Assembly (NCBI GenBank): GCA_964020085.1
Contig: OZ026601.1
Coordinates: 5,892,835 to 5,956,834, forward strand
DNA length: 64,000 bases
DNA from: Micromussa lordhowensis
Taxonomy: Eukaryota; Cnidaria; Anthozoa; Scleractinia; Lobophylliidae
Reading direction: 5' to 3'
Part shown: piece after piece, positions 1-11,404 of the stretch
How the letters are laid out: the number at the start of each line of letters is the position of its first letter
How positions within the stretch are numbered: position 1 is the first letter of the stretch
Notes under the pieces: model-generated
The model's input: the letters and a program-made list of their open reading frames with translations, nothing else
Told to the model about the DNA's origin: nothing
Databases searched by the model: none
Translations under genes and position numbers: made by a program

Positions 1-297
1 CAAGGTGTTGAATAATGCCATTCAAAACGGCGTCAGAACTTGATTTCATCACAAATCCAATCCATGTAGACACGATTATCTCTTGGAATATCTGGTTGTG
101 CTTGACTGACTTAGAAAACATGTTCCTTTTCTGTGTCAATATCGGGCGTGGGTCTAACGACTTCTCCACCAACACACTTAAGCTAAAAAGTATACATGCA
201 GCCGGACAAACTGTGGTCTCTAGATAATAACCTGCATTGAGTGAAGATTGCTTAGACACTTGATTTAACTTCTATTTTCATGTTTTTTTACTGTTCC
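1..297. other. left-edge flank, no gene seen
   Basis: No coding exon is recognisable. A short stretch around 133-160 resembles 10508-10530, which suggests that this is the inner end of the same flanking repeat (called X here) that lies before paralogue 2. Confidence 0.4.
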
Positions 298-571
298 GGC
301 GTGTTGTGAGAAGACCACAAAGGAAGACGACCCCTGCTCAATAAATAAAGCAAGCCCAAAAGCCTGACCTCTCACTCATATTTTACCAAGCGCATAAAGG
401 AAATGAGCACACTTTTCATACGAAATGAAACTCAGTAAATCACAGCGGAAGTTCCCGTGATTTTCTTTAAGAGCCATGGAAAATAAGAAAAAAATAAAAG
501 ACTTGAAAGGACTCTTAATCACGAACATTTATCTATCAATGCACATCCAGGTCAAACGGAACCCGCTTTTT
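298..571 (+). repeat. 5' flanking repeat Y of paralogue 1
   Basis: This stretch closely resembles 11405-11740, upstream of paralogue 2. Both contain the same 'gcgtgttgtgaga' start, 'aataaataaagcaagc', 'cctgacctctcactcatatt' and 'catttatctatcaatgcac' blocks. An inverted version lies 3' of each gene (6560-7960 and 16600-17290), so each gene sits between inverted repeats. I infer that Y belongs to the duplicated unit; its origin is unknown. Confidence 0.7.
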
Positions 572-960
572 CAGTCAAACTAAGTGAAGCGTACCCCTCA
601 AGATTGCAATAATGAACTGATTATTTGAAACTTGAACCCGCTAGTCGTTTCAAGAATGCAATAGTGAATTGATTATTCGAATATTGAAATCGCTCGCTCG
701 ATCCAAGAATACGGCTAACGGCTTCAGTTTTCGAAAAATCAATTCACTATTGCATTCTAGAAAAGACTAGTGGGTTTGAAACCTACTAGTCGCAACAGTG
801 AATTGATTTTTCAAAAACGGAGCCCGTTAGCCGTATTCTTGGATCGAGCGAGCGAGTTCAATATTCGAATAATCAATTCATAAACGACTAGCGGGTTCAA
901 GTTTCAAATAATCAGTTCATTAATGTAATCTTGAGGGGTACGCTTCACTTAGTTTGACTG
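572..960. mobile_element. foldback MITE, about 389 bp
   Basis: The element starts CAGTCAAACTAAGTGAAGCG and ends with the reverse complement (CGCTTCACTTAGTTTGACTG). The arms pair along nearly the whole length (about 572-760 with 780-960). It carries no coding sequence. The corresponding place upstream of paralogue 2 (about 11690-11735) has flanking sequence but no element, so the insertion probably postdates the duplication. No clean target-site duplication is visible. Confidence 0.75.
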
Positions 961-2140
961 TAAGCTGGTCTTATTTCATGCCTGCAAAGACGTGCAAGAG
1001 CCGGGAACCATAGCACAAACCCTTGGGCAGTTACAAAAGATATTTCTAAGACTTCAAGCCGAGACAATTCTTTTCAACCCGGTTTCTTAGGAGAAGGCGT
1101 AACCCGTTGAAAAGTATTACATGTATAAGACATATCAAGACATTTTTGCTCACGAAGGATAAGCTTCGGATACGGTATTCTTTTTGTCCTGTTTTCACCA
1201 ACGGAGTTTTTCAAAATCACATGCAATAGTGTAAAGTGCTTTTATTTGCTCCCAGGGTCTTCACCTCTTTTATCCACGTCACATACATGTACCAAGCCGG
1301 TTTGTAAGCAGTGTGGCAGTTCCCCCTTGTTGCCAGAGATGTAACAATGGAACTTTGTAAGAGGTGGAGTGGTTAGTACCGCGTGGGTTCATTGATGTTT
1401 GAACTTATTTTCTCTGCATTCCTTTAACACTACGCCATCCACAACCGCTCAGGGATACGCGTAACCTTTTTTACACATCATTGACTAGTTTAATTTTATG
1501 AGGTAAACGTTTCTATGTTCATTTCATTTAGTTGAAGTAACTTGCAATCATCGTTTAACTATTTGGAAATACGCAAAAGAAGATTAAATATTTGTCACTC
1601 TCCCGGCATGTTTCTTGATGTTCCACGTTAATGACTTCCTTTATAGTAAAACAAGGTACCAACTTGAAGTAAAAATTAAAAAAGTAAAAGTAAAAAAAAA
1701 AACTACTGTAACAAGTTTTGGAAGTAGACTTTTTGAGCAGTCTGTTTTGATCGGAAGAAGACGCTCGAAAAGTCAGTTTTCAAACTCGCTACAGCAGTTT
1801 AATCGTCAAGCTTATAAATAGCTAGGCGTTATTGTTAACGGTGTAAATAGATTGAGAATTTAGTCTAAAATCAGTTTGAAGCCAAGCCAAGCCAAGCCAT
1901 TAAAGCTGCTGTTCAGGCAAAATATCCGCCGACTCTCTCACAGAAGTACACATTTTTTTTAAATTTGGGTTCCCCGTTTCGGTAGTCGGATATGTCTCTT
2001 CCAAAAGCAGGACGTTGAATTACAATATCATTTTTTTCAAACTGCTCCAGGCGCTTCGGAAGAGCCCCGCAGAGACACGAATTGTTGGGCAATTACATCA
2101 GTGCATCGCACATATATGCATACCTGTATTGTGAAAATGA
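961..2140. other. upstream region of paralogue 1
   Basis: No exon is recognised. The stretch aligns block by block with 11740-13325 upstream of paralogue 2; shared blocks include 'agcttataaatagcta' at about 1810 and 12787 and 'aaaatcagtttgaagccaag'. The 5' part of this flank also recurs at 19260-19660 in a unit that lacks the gene. Confidence 0.5.
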
Positions 2141-2141
2141 A

Positions 2142-2149
2142 ATAAAAGG
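2142..2149 (+). promoter_or_regulatory. degenerate TATA-like box, paralogue 1
   Basis: ATAAAAGG-like sequence 56-63 nt before the chosen ATG, at the position where paralogue 2 has a full TATAAAAG. If it sets transcription start about 30 nt downstream (about 2172), the in-frame ATG at 2160 lies outside the mRNA, which favours the ATG at 2205. Confidence 0.4.
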
Positions 2150-2204
2150 AAGCTTTGCCATGAAAATTTTAACATTGGAATCAGACCGAAAGAGAAAGCA
2201 TCAA

Positions 2205-5200
2205 ATGGCGTTGAAGGGGATTTTCGTAGTAAGTTACTTAATAGAAACTTAAATCTTTGATAATGCTATTGGAACAGAATTCTCTCAGAAATCAGACACC
2301 TGCCTGGTTTAAAAGTGCTTAAGACCTCACTGAATGAGAAAGATTACTTTTAACTTAGTGCGCTATAAATTATAGAAATTTTTATTATATAGGCTTTTAC
2401 TGCACACTGGTTAAATAGTTCGTTTTTTGTAATTTTTCACACTACTCCTAGGAAGAGCATTTTTATGATAGGATTTCGTGTTTTAAATAAAGATTGATGA
2501 TGATGATGATGATGATGATGATTAATGAGTGCTATTGAGATGTTTTTCCTAAGAGAATAGTTTGAAATTCTTTTCTGCACAAAGTGTCCATCAATTTCAA
2601 CACAAAGAGAATCGTTAAGGACATTAATTAAATGCACTAGATCATACTTTTCGCTGTATCTTTATACCTAAACACTGATATTTGTACGTTAAGAACATCT
2701 GCTTGTACGTTTATCATGTTTGATATGTTAACACAAACAAACTGTTTTGGTGACTTATAAGTATCCATTTGTCTTGTCAATCTTTACCTGTAGATTGCTG
2801 CCGTGTGCTTGCTGGCTCGCATGAAAGTTGTATCAAGCCTAAATTGCCTGAGCTCGGTTTGGAAAAGTAAAAGTTGCGATGGAGGCAATCTCATGAAGAT
2901 TAATACCGATAACTGTGCTACAGTTGCCGGCACCAAGCAATGTGAAGTAAAAAGTACTGGCAAAACTACCAAAAAACCCAGGACACGTAAGTAATTGAAG
3001 AAAAGAGCTATTTTTTTGTTAACTCAGACGACCTCATAAGATTCGAAGTAAAGTTTTTCGTCATGGTGGTCGTACAAACTCACATTGATCCTTTAAGAAT
3101 TATATAAATGTGTTGTCTATAACAATAAAACACGTTAAGTGTAAGTGCAGATCAGGCAACCAAGTGGTACGAGTCTAACTTACTGGCTGGAAACCTCAAG
3201 AAATACCAGGCATTGAACATCGGCCACAGTAAGAAAACCGATCGACTCAAGCGCTAATGCAGTGATCTATGCCAACAATCAGGAAATTAAGACTACAGAT
3301 ACTCTTAAACTTTTAGGTGTAACTATTGACTCCAAATTAAATTTCTCGGAACGCGTCAGCTCAGCCTGCAAGAATCGGCGTACTTATGCGACTAAGGAAT
3401 CTAATCCCCACGAAGGCTAAACTCCAGTTATACAAGTCCGCTGTGCTACCATATCTCACTTACTGCCACCTAGTGTGGCATTTTTGTAGAGCTAGCGACG
3501 CACGTAAACTTGAACGATTACAGGAAAGGGACTTGAGGGCAGTTTATAAGGACAAACACGCTAGTTATTTTCAGCTACTGGAGAGAGCTGAGCTGCCAAC
3601 TTTAACGAATAGGCGTTTACAGGACATCTGTATTCTTATGTATAAAGTTAAACACAGACTATATCCAAATAGAATCTGTAACGTTTTTAGCGATCAAACC
3701 TCCGCATACAACCTGAGACAATCAAATTTTTCTACTCCTAGATATAACACTGTTACTTATGGGAGGCACTCCCTGCGTTATTTTAGGACCCAAACTATGG
3801 GGAAAATTGCCTACGGCTGAGAGATCAGCCAAGACACTGAAAGCTTTTAAAAATCGTATACGCAAATGTGATATAACCAATTTAATGGACACCGGCTGCA
3901 AGGGCTGCATCCTCTGCTCGACGTGATTATTTATATGTAGTTTAAGATTCTTAATCTCAGTTTTTAGACATAGTAAAAGATTTTAATAACCTGTTTATAC
4001 ATCACTAACATATTTATTATTTGTATTACTATTATCATTTTCCTTATTTTAGTTGTGTCCCCTAATTAGTATGGGTACTATCCCAGGCTACAAGGCTTTG
4101 ACACGTTAATAAAGTTCTTACTTACTTACTTACTTGCACGTCTGATTTCAGTAACAAGTAAAGTTGCAGATTTTTGCTGATGACCGGAGTGAATCAATCA
4201 AGTCTTTCAGTCGACATAATACAGCCAACTCCCGCCGAGCTCGAACCTTTAAGGGAAATTGAAAAAGGATCGAGTTGAATAAAGTTTAAATTTTCGGAAG
4301 TGGAGAAAAAATGACCAGAAATGAGGGGGAACTGTGTTTACTGTGTTTTCATTCATACAGTACACATTTTAATCAAATTTAATTGAAGAGACGTGGAGTG
4401 TAAATTGAACAGTACATTGAAAATTGAAGAGTAGATTTCTAAATTACCTTATAACGCATAAACGTAGTGGAAAACAAAACAAAGCAAAGCAAAGCAAAGC
4501 AGCAGGGGAAGTTGAGTTACTGCGAACTTTGCAGGTTTGAAGAGAAACTAAAAATTGCAGGAGGTTCGAGTTGTAGAGGCTTTGAGTTGCCGAGGGTAAA
4601 ATTGCAGTAGGGACCTTAAGCAACGACGACCGCGACGCCAAGGACGACGCCTAGAAAAAATCAACTTATATTTTACCGTCTAATTTCGCTGATGGCTAGA
4701 TCTTTTCAGTGCGTCTATCGGTCTCAGAACTTGCCCAAGCTTAATATGTAATGCCAGCGTTCAATTCCAAACGAAAATACGAAAAATAAGCCGCTCTCGT
4801 TCACGTTCTCCAAAATACCCAAAACTTGGGCATTTCACGTTGTTGGTTTGCAGAGGACGGCTAAGAAATGTACAAAGGATTATAACGCACGTGCATAGCT
4901 ATTGTTTTGCTCATTAAACCTTTTTTTTTTGTGTCGTTCTCGTTGCCGTTGCCGTCGTGGTTTGCTTAAGGTCCCTACTTTAGTAAATGCATGACGGAAA
5001 CCCAGGGGAAATAGATTTTGGTTCGAGTTAGCGCGAGGTTCGAGTTAGCGAAGGCTCGAGTCATCGGAAGTCGACTGTATACGATGATATTTGCATCATG
5101 ACGTGGAAGACATAAACTTTATAGTGCTGGCTGCAGTGGGGCATCAACTCTCATATTATTTCGTTTTTTAAAGAATTTCAGATTGAAGAGCCGGACAAGG

Positions 5201-6067
5201 AGAACAATCCCGGGTTTTATTGTATTCAGTTCACTGATATACACGATTCTAATAAAGCATATGCACTGAAGGCCATCGACGGGATTAGGCTTGCTTTTGA
5301 GGTGAGTGATAAAAACATAAAACACAATGGGATGCGTCTACAGATGGACATGGCAGTTGTCTTCATCACTTTTGGACTGCATGGATATTTGGTTGGGTCA
5401 ATACAACTGCTGCAAGTTCCGTACGATCCCTGCAGGCGCGTCTCATAGAGTGATATAGTGCGATTAGATGCATTTAAGCTACTCTAGTATAGGTACCAAT
5501 GGACTACAGCAAAACTTATCTGCTTTAAAATGCAAAATCATTTATTATCATTGTTACTATTATTATTTTGTTTTATTTCTGTTTTCAAAGGAAGAGCCTG
5601 TTTCTTTTTATAAGGCTTTCAGGATCTTATCTGGTGAATTTTGCTGTAACCGTTTGGTGTCTATTGCAAAGCTCAAGAAAAATGTTAGCCTTCCATATCA
5701 TTTTTATAGTGAAGTACCACACCCAATGGACTGACTTATAAGCGGCACAGGTTCATTTGGTTCATTTAAGTGCGATTGCAGACAGAATAAGACGGCTATC
5801 GTTCTTGTTGACTGTAAATTATGTTTAATATATTGATTTGTCATTCTCTTTAAATTGCATTAACAGGAAGGTGGCTGTCGCGTTAACATAGGAAGTGATT
5901 TTCTGTTTGAACAACAGGTTACGACCAAATACCCCAAAAAATATACCTACAGGCCGAGTCAATACACGGGCAAGTGTCTAACCGGCAAGTGCGATGGAGG
6001 ACTATCTCTGGCTAGCGTTACCAATGTGAAGAATAGGAAATGTTTCTTTCGAAAACTACCTGTATAA
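2205..6067 (+). CDS. secreted Cys-containing protein, paralogue 1 (beta-trefoil-like?)
   Basis: Four coding exons: 2205-2228, 2794-2986, 5174-5301, 5867-6067 (intron phases 0, 1, 0), 181 residues. All junctions are GT-AG; the exon 3 acceptor is a weak AAG, placed by comparison with paralogues 2 and 3. Exons 1 and 2 join to a signal peptide (MALKGIFVIAAVCLLA). The mature protein holds two similar segments: CDGGNL...C.VK in exon 2 and CDGGLSL...CFFRKL at the C terminus. Between them is a beta-rich stretch (YCIQFTDIHDSN, YALKAIDG). The internal repeat and the Cys-Phe-Phe end recall FGF/IL-1-type beta-trefoils, but I do not recognise the family and this is inference. Poly(A) signals AATAAA lie at 6325 and 6338. 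Intron 1 holds a LINE tail; intron 2 holds a LINE fragment and nested MITEs. Exon 4 is almost identical to that of paralogue 2. Confidence 0.72.
2264..2537 (+). mobile_element. truncated LINE/SINE tail with target-site duplication, in intron 1
   Basis: TGCTATTG occurs at 2264-2271 and again at 2530-2537. Between them is about 258 bp ending in AAATAAAGATTGATGATGATG and a (GAT)n tail. The matching intron of paralogue 2 (about 13480) has a single TGCTATT and no insert. The pattern is a target-primed insertion after the gene duplication. No reading frame of note survives. Confidence 0.7.
3146..4171 (+). mobile_element. LINE fragment with reverse-transcriptase C terminus, in intron 2
   Basis: The frame 3386-3820 encodes the C-terminal part of a non-LTR reverse transcriptase: residues such as AVLPYLTYCHLVWH, LERLQERDLRAVYKD and RLQDICILMYKVKH are typical. 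Upstream (about 3150-3240) the weaker frame QATKWYESNLL continues the same protein with frameshifts and stops, so it is dead. A 3' UTR, AATAAA and a TTAC-type tandem tail follow to about 4135. TGCAGAT at 3146 and 4165 may be the target-site duplication. Paralogue 2 lacks the insert. Confidence 0.75.
4220..5079. mobile_element. TA-flanked MITE carrying a nested second MITE
   Basis: The ends read TACAGCCAACTCCCGC... and ...GGAAGTCGACTGTA, imperfect inverted repeats with TA at both borders, as in Tc1/mariner/pogo-type elements. Inner subterminal copies of 'ctcgaac' and 'gttcgag' support this. The aligned spot in paralogue 2 (about 14355-14375) is empty. A different element (4607-4978) sits inside it. 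Confidence 0.65.
4607..4978. mobile_element. MITE family M, copy 1 (nested)
   Basis: Terminal inverted repeats GTAGGGACCTTAAGCAACGA and its complement at the right end (TTGCTTAAGGTCCCTAC). Subterminal sequence is rich in cgacgac. A second copy lies at 18676-19029. No coding capacity. Confidence 0.8.
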
Positions 6068-6560
6068 GTTTTGTTATCTAACAACACTTAGCAGGCATGG
6101 TATTTAAATCATTGTATTTTAGTTGTTTGTCATTGAAGTAGCTAGAAGTAGTTTGCAAAGTAAACATAACAATGATGAATTAAAAACTTTCAATTTACCA
6201 TTTGTTTGTTTGTTTAATAATTTGTTTTTTACGGAGTAATATTTTCGTTAAAATGTCATTTAATTTAAATTTAACTGTGATAACTGGCTTTACTTTGGTA
6301 GTCACAAGAACTAGATCAACACAGAATAAATTGTTTTAATAAACTACAGAGAATTACACGGGGGGTTTCAGACTTTTTACTGACGCTGTCAGTCGTATAT
6401 CTCTGTTGTGTCTTTTTTCCTGTTATCGGTATCCTTAAATCAACCTAACACAAAAAAGGAAATCCCCTATTAGACTACCTTGCCATATAATAAATTGAAA
6501 TACTCGTCTCGTTTTTTCTCGTATAATTTATTAACAATTATTCACCGAATTGAGGTAAAT
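6068..6560. other. 3' UTR and proximal flank of paralogue 1
   Basis: The sequence stays close to the 3' flank of paralogue 2 (16180-16600), including the two AATAAA signals. Nothing coding is seen. Confidence 0.5.
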
Positions 6561-7960
6561 TGGGGGACGATTTCCCTTGGTGCGAAGACACAGCTTGTTA
6601 CCGTGACATTCAGTTTTACCCAGGCTGGCTGTGCACTGATAGATAAATGTTCGTAGTTAAGACTCCTTTCAAGTCCTCAAGTAGTAGTTGTTTTATTTGT
6701 TTCGCGTTTGCCATGGCCCTTGAAATAAAGCACGGGACGTCCACTGTGACCTACAGCTTGCATGCTTGCCTGCCTGCCCGTAATCAACTGTGTAGCTTGA
6801 TACTCTACTATATCGTCCGGCAAACCCCATTCCATAAACTCAGCCGTTTGGGATTCCAACAGCAAGAACATAAACGTGTCTTCCCGCATACCGACCGTTG
6901 AACTATTTCGACTTAAATAGAACGTGCACTTGACGTGGTGTTTCAATGTATCATGCAATCCTATTAAATCATTAGAGGATATGACACGTTTCGCTCAAAA
7001 AATATCGGTATAAGCTTTGTTATCCAACAGCACTTAGTATTTAAATCATTGAATTTACTTGTTTGTTCTTTAAATTAACCGGAAGTAGTTTGGACTAAAT
7101 ATAACAACGATTACTAAAAACTTTTAAAATACCATTCTTTTTTGTTTTGACCTAGAAATATTCTCGTTAAAATATTAGTGAAGTTGCATAGCAAGAACAT
7201 AGCAAGGACCGTGATGAACTTTTTCTACTTATAAAAGCGGAGCGAAGAAAGTGAACTTCCTTCGCTGCTTCAACATAGGATCGTATATAGGCAATTTCGA
7301 AATTGCGCAGGGAACTGGGGCGAGTTTCGAATTTTATCAAATCGATAACCTGACACAACCACATGAAAGATCGCGTTAAGAGAAGTTATTTGACAAGGTT
7401 TGATGCTTTTAGGGTGAACAGAGACCAAGTTATGGACCTTACAAGTTTTGTGACAACTGAAAAATCCCGTCATTCAACTACCATTTGAAAGAAGCTGAGA
7501 TGAAAATCACGTATGTTTGCCGATTTTTAAGAGTATCACAGAAATCATAAAAAATTTTAAGAGTTTATATGGTTTTGGGGGACGCTCTCTCAACTGATTA
7601 GAGACGTTTGTATGGATTTTGAACCATGTTTCAAGGTCCATAACTTGGTCTCTGTTCACCCTAAAAGCATCAAACTTGGTCAAATGACTTATCTCAACGT
7701 GATCTTTCATGTGGTGGTGTCAGTTTATCGATTAGTTGAAATTTGAAACTCGCCCCAGTTCCCTGCGCAATTTCGAAATGGCCTATATTCCATGGTCGCT
7801 TGTTAACTGTCGGGATACTCACAAAAGGATGTCAGGAAACATGATAATTGAGAGATACTGCGTTAAGCGCTGTATGTTTTATTTATACGCTTAGATGAGT
7901 GAGATGTAAGCCTTGTTTTGGGGGGCTTGTTTTATCTACTGAGCAGGGAAGGTCTTTGGG
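6560..7960 (-). repeat. 3' flanking repeat Y' of paralogue 1 (inverted Y)
   Basis: Read on the minus strand, this repeats the 5' flank Y: the complement of 'gatagataaatgttcg' near 6640-6655 matches 'catttatctatcaatgcac' at 524-544 and 11656-11674, and the 'gccatgg' and 'agtcacagcgg' blocks follow in order. It also matches 16600-17290 directly. A foldback MITE (7284-7788) interrupts it. The minus-strand reading frame in this repeat is broken here and is not called a gene. Confidence 0.65.
7284..7788. mobile_element. foldback MITE, about 505 bp
   Basis: Both halves are near-complementary: TATAGGCAATTTCGAAATTG at the left, CAATTTCGAAATGGCCTATA at the right, and internal 'gatgcttttagggtgaac' with 'gttcaccctaaaagcatc'. 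The matching site beside paralogue 2 (about 17058-17080) reads straight through with a single TATA, so the target was probably TATA and the insertion postdates the duplication. Confidence 0.8.
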
Positions 7961-8019
7961 GCCTCACGCAATGCTCGCTCCCCGAGGAAGCGTTGCGTGA
8001 CGACAGGTATGGCAGCTTT

Positions 8020-8790
8020 ATAATTCACGATCAAGTCGTGTTCTTTCGGCTCAAACTTACGGCTAGTTCAACACCTGTTTGCTGGAAAGGGAAACTACTT
8101 CAGCGCTAAGATATCTCTGTTCATTATACATAGAGACTCCAATTCCTGAAGCCTATAACATTTGTACTTGACGCCCAACGTAATCCTTCTTGCCTGAAAT
8201 GTGGAGTTGAAAAGAACGGAGGTTTTTGATAGCTATTTAATACACAAAACATGGCTTAACTTGTAATGGCATTTACACATTTATTATTACAGTATTAAAT
8301 TGTTTATATGCTGATGTATTAATTATAGTAACAGCGGAAAAGAACTGTTAGACCTTAGGTATGATTCAATTCATTTTTGAATAGGAACTCAAGTAGTTAA
8401 TTTGATACATTCGTCAATAGTCCGCGTAACAGTCACCGGTTCCGCCTTAACTTGAACATAATGATTTAAAGTAGGAACACAATTGTAGAACAGCTATCAC
8501 TTAGAATGAAGAAATTTATAAAAAGGTGACCGGCCGACAAAAGAGTAAGGAAACTAAAAGAAAAAGAAACCGAGGGAAACCCACAGAACGTACATGTACA
8601 TAACATAAATGATCAGAAAACTATAACGCAAAATTTTGTCGGAAGTTCCCAAAGTTGAAGAGAGGCGTAGCGGAAACTTCGTTGCTCATTCTATAAAAAT
8701 GACACTAGCGTTTAGCGGGGAGGTCGTAACTCTTATGCCCGATATTGACACAGCAAATGAACATATTTTCAAGGTCAGTCAAGCGCAGTT
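8020..8790 (-). repeat. long inverted repeat X', left arm
   Basis: Reverse complement of about 10510-11260 with moderate divergence. Shared blocks include the 'cacctgtttgctgg' region, 'gcgctaagata', 'ctctgttcatt', the 'gcccaac' region and the 'gaggcg...ggaaacttcgttg' end. The arms bracket about 1.7 kb that itself contains two foldback elements. A third copy lies at 19095-19265. Reading frames inside are not conserved. Confidence 0.75.
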
Positions 8791-9056
8791 AAGAGCTACA
8801 TCACGGTTTCCGCATCTTGAAAAGTTAAGCCTAAATTTTTCCCGTTTCCCGTTTATTTGTCTCGATGTTAGTCTTCCTCATCCTTAACCATCCTTGTTCC
8901 CGGTTAATGGATTCGTATTATCTCTTTGGTGTTTTTCTATCTTAGTAGACTTTTATTTTCAGGTTTCCTTCAATTTGAAGGAAACTTTGTACGAGGCCAA
9001 AATAACTACATCAACTGGATTTGTGAGCGTTTCAAATCGAGTTTAGACGCACTTTT

Positions 9057-9573
9057 GAATAGGCCTTATCACGGTTTCCGACGTCATTTTGACGGGTAGG
9101 CAAAGCGGTCAGAAATTACAGTGTTTGTATGGGAATCCGATGGCAAAGAACTTTTTCCAAAATCGAATTTTACGCAATTTGTGAATCGCAATGTTAAAAT
9201 ATCAGGTGGAAGATTGTATTCACCAAGTTTGAAGGATGTAACTTAACTAGAAGACGCTCAGTTAATTTTTATAACTTAGCATACATTTGTCTGTAATTTT
9301 TTTTTCGGCGCCGCCGCGTCTTCCCAGCCAAATTTACAGACAAATGTATGGAAAATTATAAAAATTAACTGAGCGTCTTCTAGTTAAACTACAACCTTCA
9401 AACTTGGTGAATACAATCTTCCACCTGATATTTTAACATTGCGATTCACAATTTGTGTAAAATTCGATTTTGGAAAAAGTTCTTTGCCATCGGATTCCCA
9501 TACAAACACTGTAATTTCTGACCGCTTTGCCTACCCGTCAAAATGGCGTCGGAAACCGTGATAAGGCCTATTG
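9057..9573. mobile_element. foldback MITE, about 517 bp
   Basis: The left arm starts AATAGGCCTTATCACGG and the right arm ends CCGTGATAAGGCCTATT. The arms (9057-9300 and 9325-9573) pair almost base for base around a short 'cggcgccgccgcg' loop region. No coding sequence and no clear target-site duplication. Confidence 0.85.
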
Positions 9574-10139
9574 CATTATTTAACAGTTTTGCTTACTTTC
9601 AATTCGTTTCTAAGTATACTTTGTACGCGATACATTGGCCCGATCGTAGAAGCATGACCAGGAGCCCTTCATCAGAATTTAAGGTAAGGAGGAAACAAAA
9701 TTACGGATTTCATGTTAAATTCCTCAATTATCACCTTCCTTTTAACGATTCTGACCGCGAGACGTATGTTGTCAAGCGGCACAGTTAATACAAGCGGCAG
9801 AGTAATAACAATAACCGATCTTATAATGATTTCAAGCATGGCTGCACCGCACACTGTTTGTTTGTAGCACTCTCTCATAGGAATCTCTTCGCACCACTTC
9901 GTGGAGGCGAGAAACTTCAATCGTCCATCTGGATTTATCATCAGGATGACACGTCCTGCGATTAAAATTCAGTTCTAATCGTAAACTAACCGACTTTGGC
10001 GATTCGCCGACAAAAGTAGCTGAGCAGGAACTCGTGGCTCTACATCCGGAGCAGCGCACAACGATGAAACATTGATCAACTTCTCAAATTAGAACTTAAA
10101 TACATTTAAGAAATAGAAAACATGTACCGTGCTTCTATC
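9574..10139. other. spacer between inverted arms, nothing recognised
   Basis: Short open frames occur on both strands, but none shows a signal peptide, known motif or splice context. Confidence 0.3.
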
Positions 10140-10445
10140 GAGTTTTAGTATAAATCTACTAGCGTTCTATCACGAAGGCCGTTCTCTGATTGGCTACGCT
10201 ACTCACTATCTATGCTGTGATAGATAGTGAGTAGCGTAACAGTGTGCACTTGTTAACAAAATGACGGCCGTTTCTTGGCGTTTTCGAAGTGTTGAGAAGT
10301 GTTTAGATTAAGTTTTGAACTAGTAGACTTATACTAAAACAATTAGATTATTCGCTCTCGATTTCTATCGCGCGATAGTTGACTCGGGCTGCGCCCCCGT
10401 CAACTATCACGCGATAGAAATCTCGAGCTCATAATCTAATTGTTA
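10140..10445. mobile_element. double-hairpin palindromic element
   Basis: Two perfect or near-perfect palindromes: GCTACGCTACTCACTATCTA with its complement (10191-10239), and CAATTAGATTAT...ATAATCTAATTG (about 10340-10443), the latter with inner 'ctatcgcgcgatag' and 'ctatcacgcgatag'. Likely a non-autonomous DNA element. Confidence 0.6.
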
Positions 10446-10509
10446 AATAGAAACACGAGTGGAAGTTTGCGAGAACGAGAAAACCTGAAAAATATGATCT
10501 TTTTGTGTG

Positions 10510-11300
10510 TCAATATCGGGCACGAGTGTTACGTGGGCACGGGTCATTTCCACGAATAAACAACGAAGTTTCCGCTGCGCCTCTTCTCAACTTTGGAAAC
10601 TTCCGACAAAGTTGTGCGTTATAGTTTCTCGTCATACATGTTCTGTGTAGTTACGCTATCTCTGACATGTTTTTATTTTGATTTCCTTACTGTTCTCTGT
10701 CAGCGGCTTGACTTTTTATAAATTTTCATTATGTTCAAGTTAAAGCGGAACCTCTAGCTGTTTTGCGGACCGTTGACGAATGCATCAAATTAACTACTTC
10801 CTATTCAAGAATGAATTGAATCATATACAATGTTTAAACTTTCTTTTCCGCTGATAATGTGACTACTCGATAAGTATATAAATAGTTAAATACTGTAGCA
10901 TTAAAATTGTGAATCCCATAACAGGTTAAGTTATGTCGATTGTAATCCATGTTTTGTATTTTTGATCAGCAAATAAAAGCCAAATTAAAAATAAGAGATA
11001 TTAAATTATCATCGATACTAGAGCAGTGTCGGAATTAGGAGAATAAATAAGATGTAACTTCCCTTCTTTTTCAGCTCCACATTCCCGGGAAGAAGAATTA
11101 CGCGATGTTGGGCGTTAAGTACAAATGATATAGGTTTTATGAATTGCAGTCAATATGTACAATGAACAGAGGTATCTTAGCGCCTTAAGTACTTACCTTC
11201 CCAGCAAACAACAGTGGAACTAGCCGCAAGTTTGAGCCGAAAAAGACCAACTTGTGAATTAAAATAATAGCTATTTGTGAACGACATAAGTTCTCTTCCT
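10510..11300 (+). repeat. long inverted repeat X, right arm (5' outer flank of paralogue 2)
   Basis: Complement of 8020-8790; see that entry. In the order X, Y, gene, Y', X' it is the outer left flank of the paralogue 2 unit. On the minus strand it holds a consensus-like splice donor (GGGAAG|GTAAGTAC near 11190-11205), which may be the relic of a gene exon; this is weak. Confidence 0.7.
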
Positions 11301-11404
11301 GCGGACGTCGTGCGTTAAGAGCACGTTTGAAGGAAAACTGTTGTTTATCTAAAACTCGCCACAGGAGAGGAACTAACCGGAAAGAGCTACTTTAGCTAAG
11401 AAGT

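Noticed and set aside
2160..2204. In-frame upstream ATG giving a longer N terminus for paralogue 1
   Set aside because: It would put a charged 15-residue stretch before the signal peptide, the equivalent ATG in paralogue 2 is out of frame, and the TATA position places it before transcription start.
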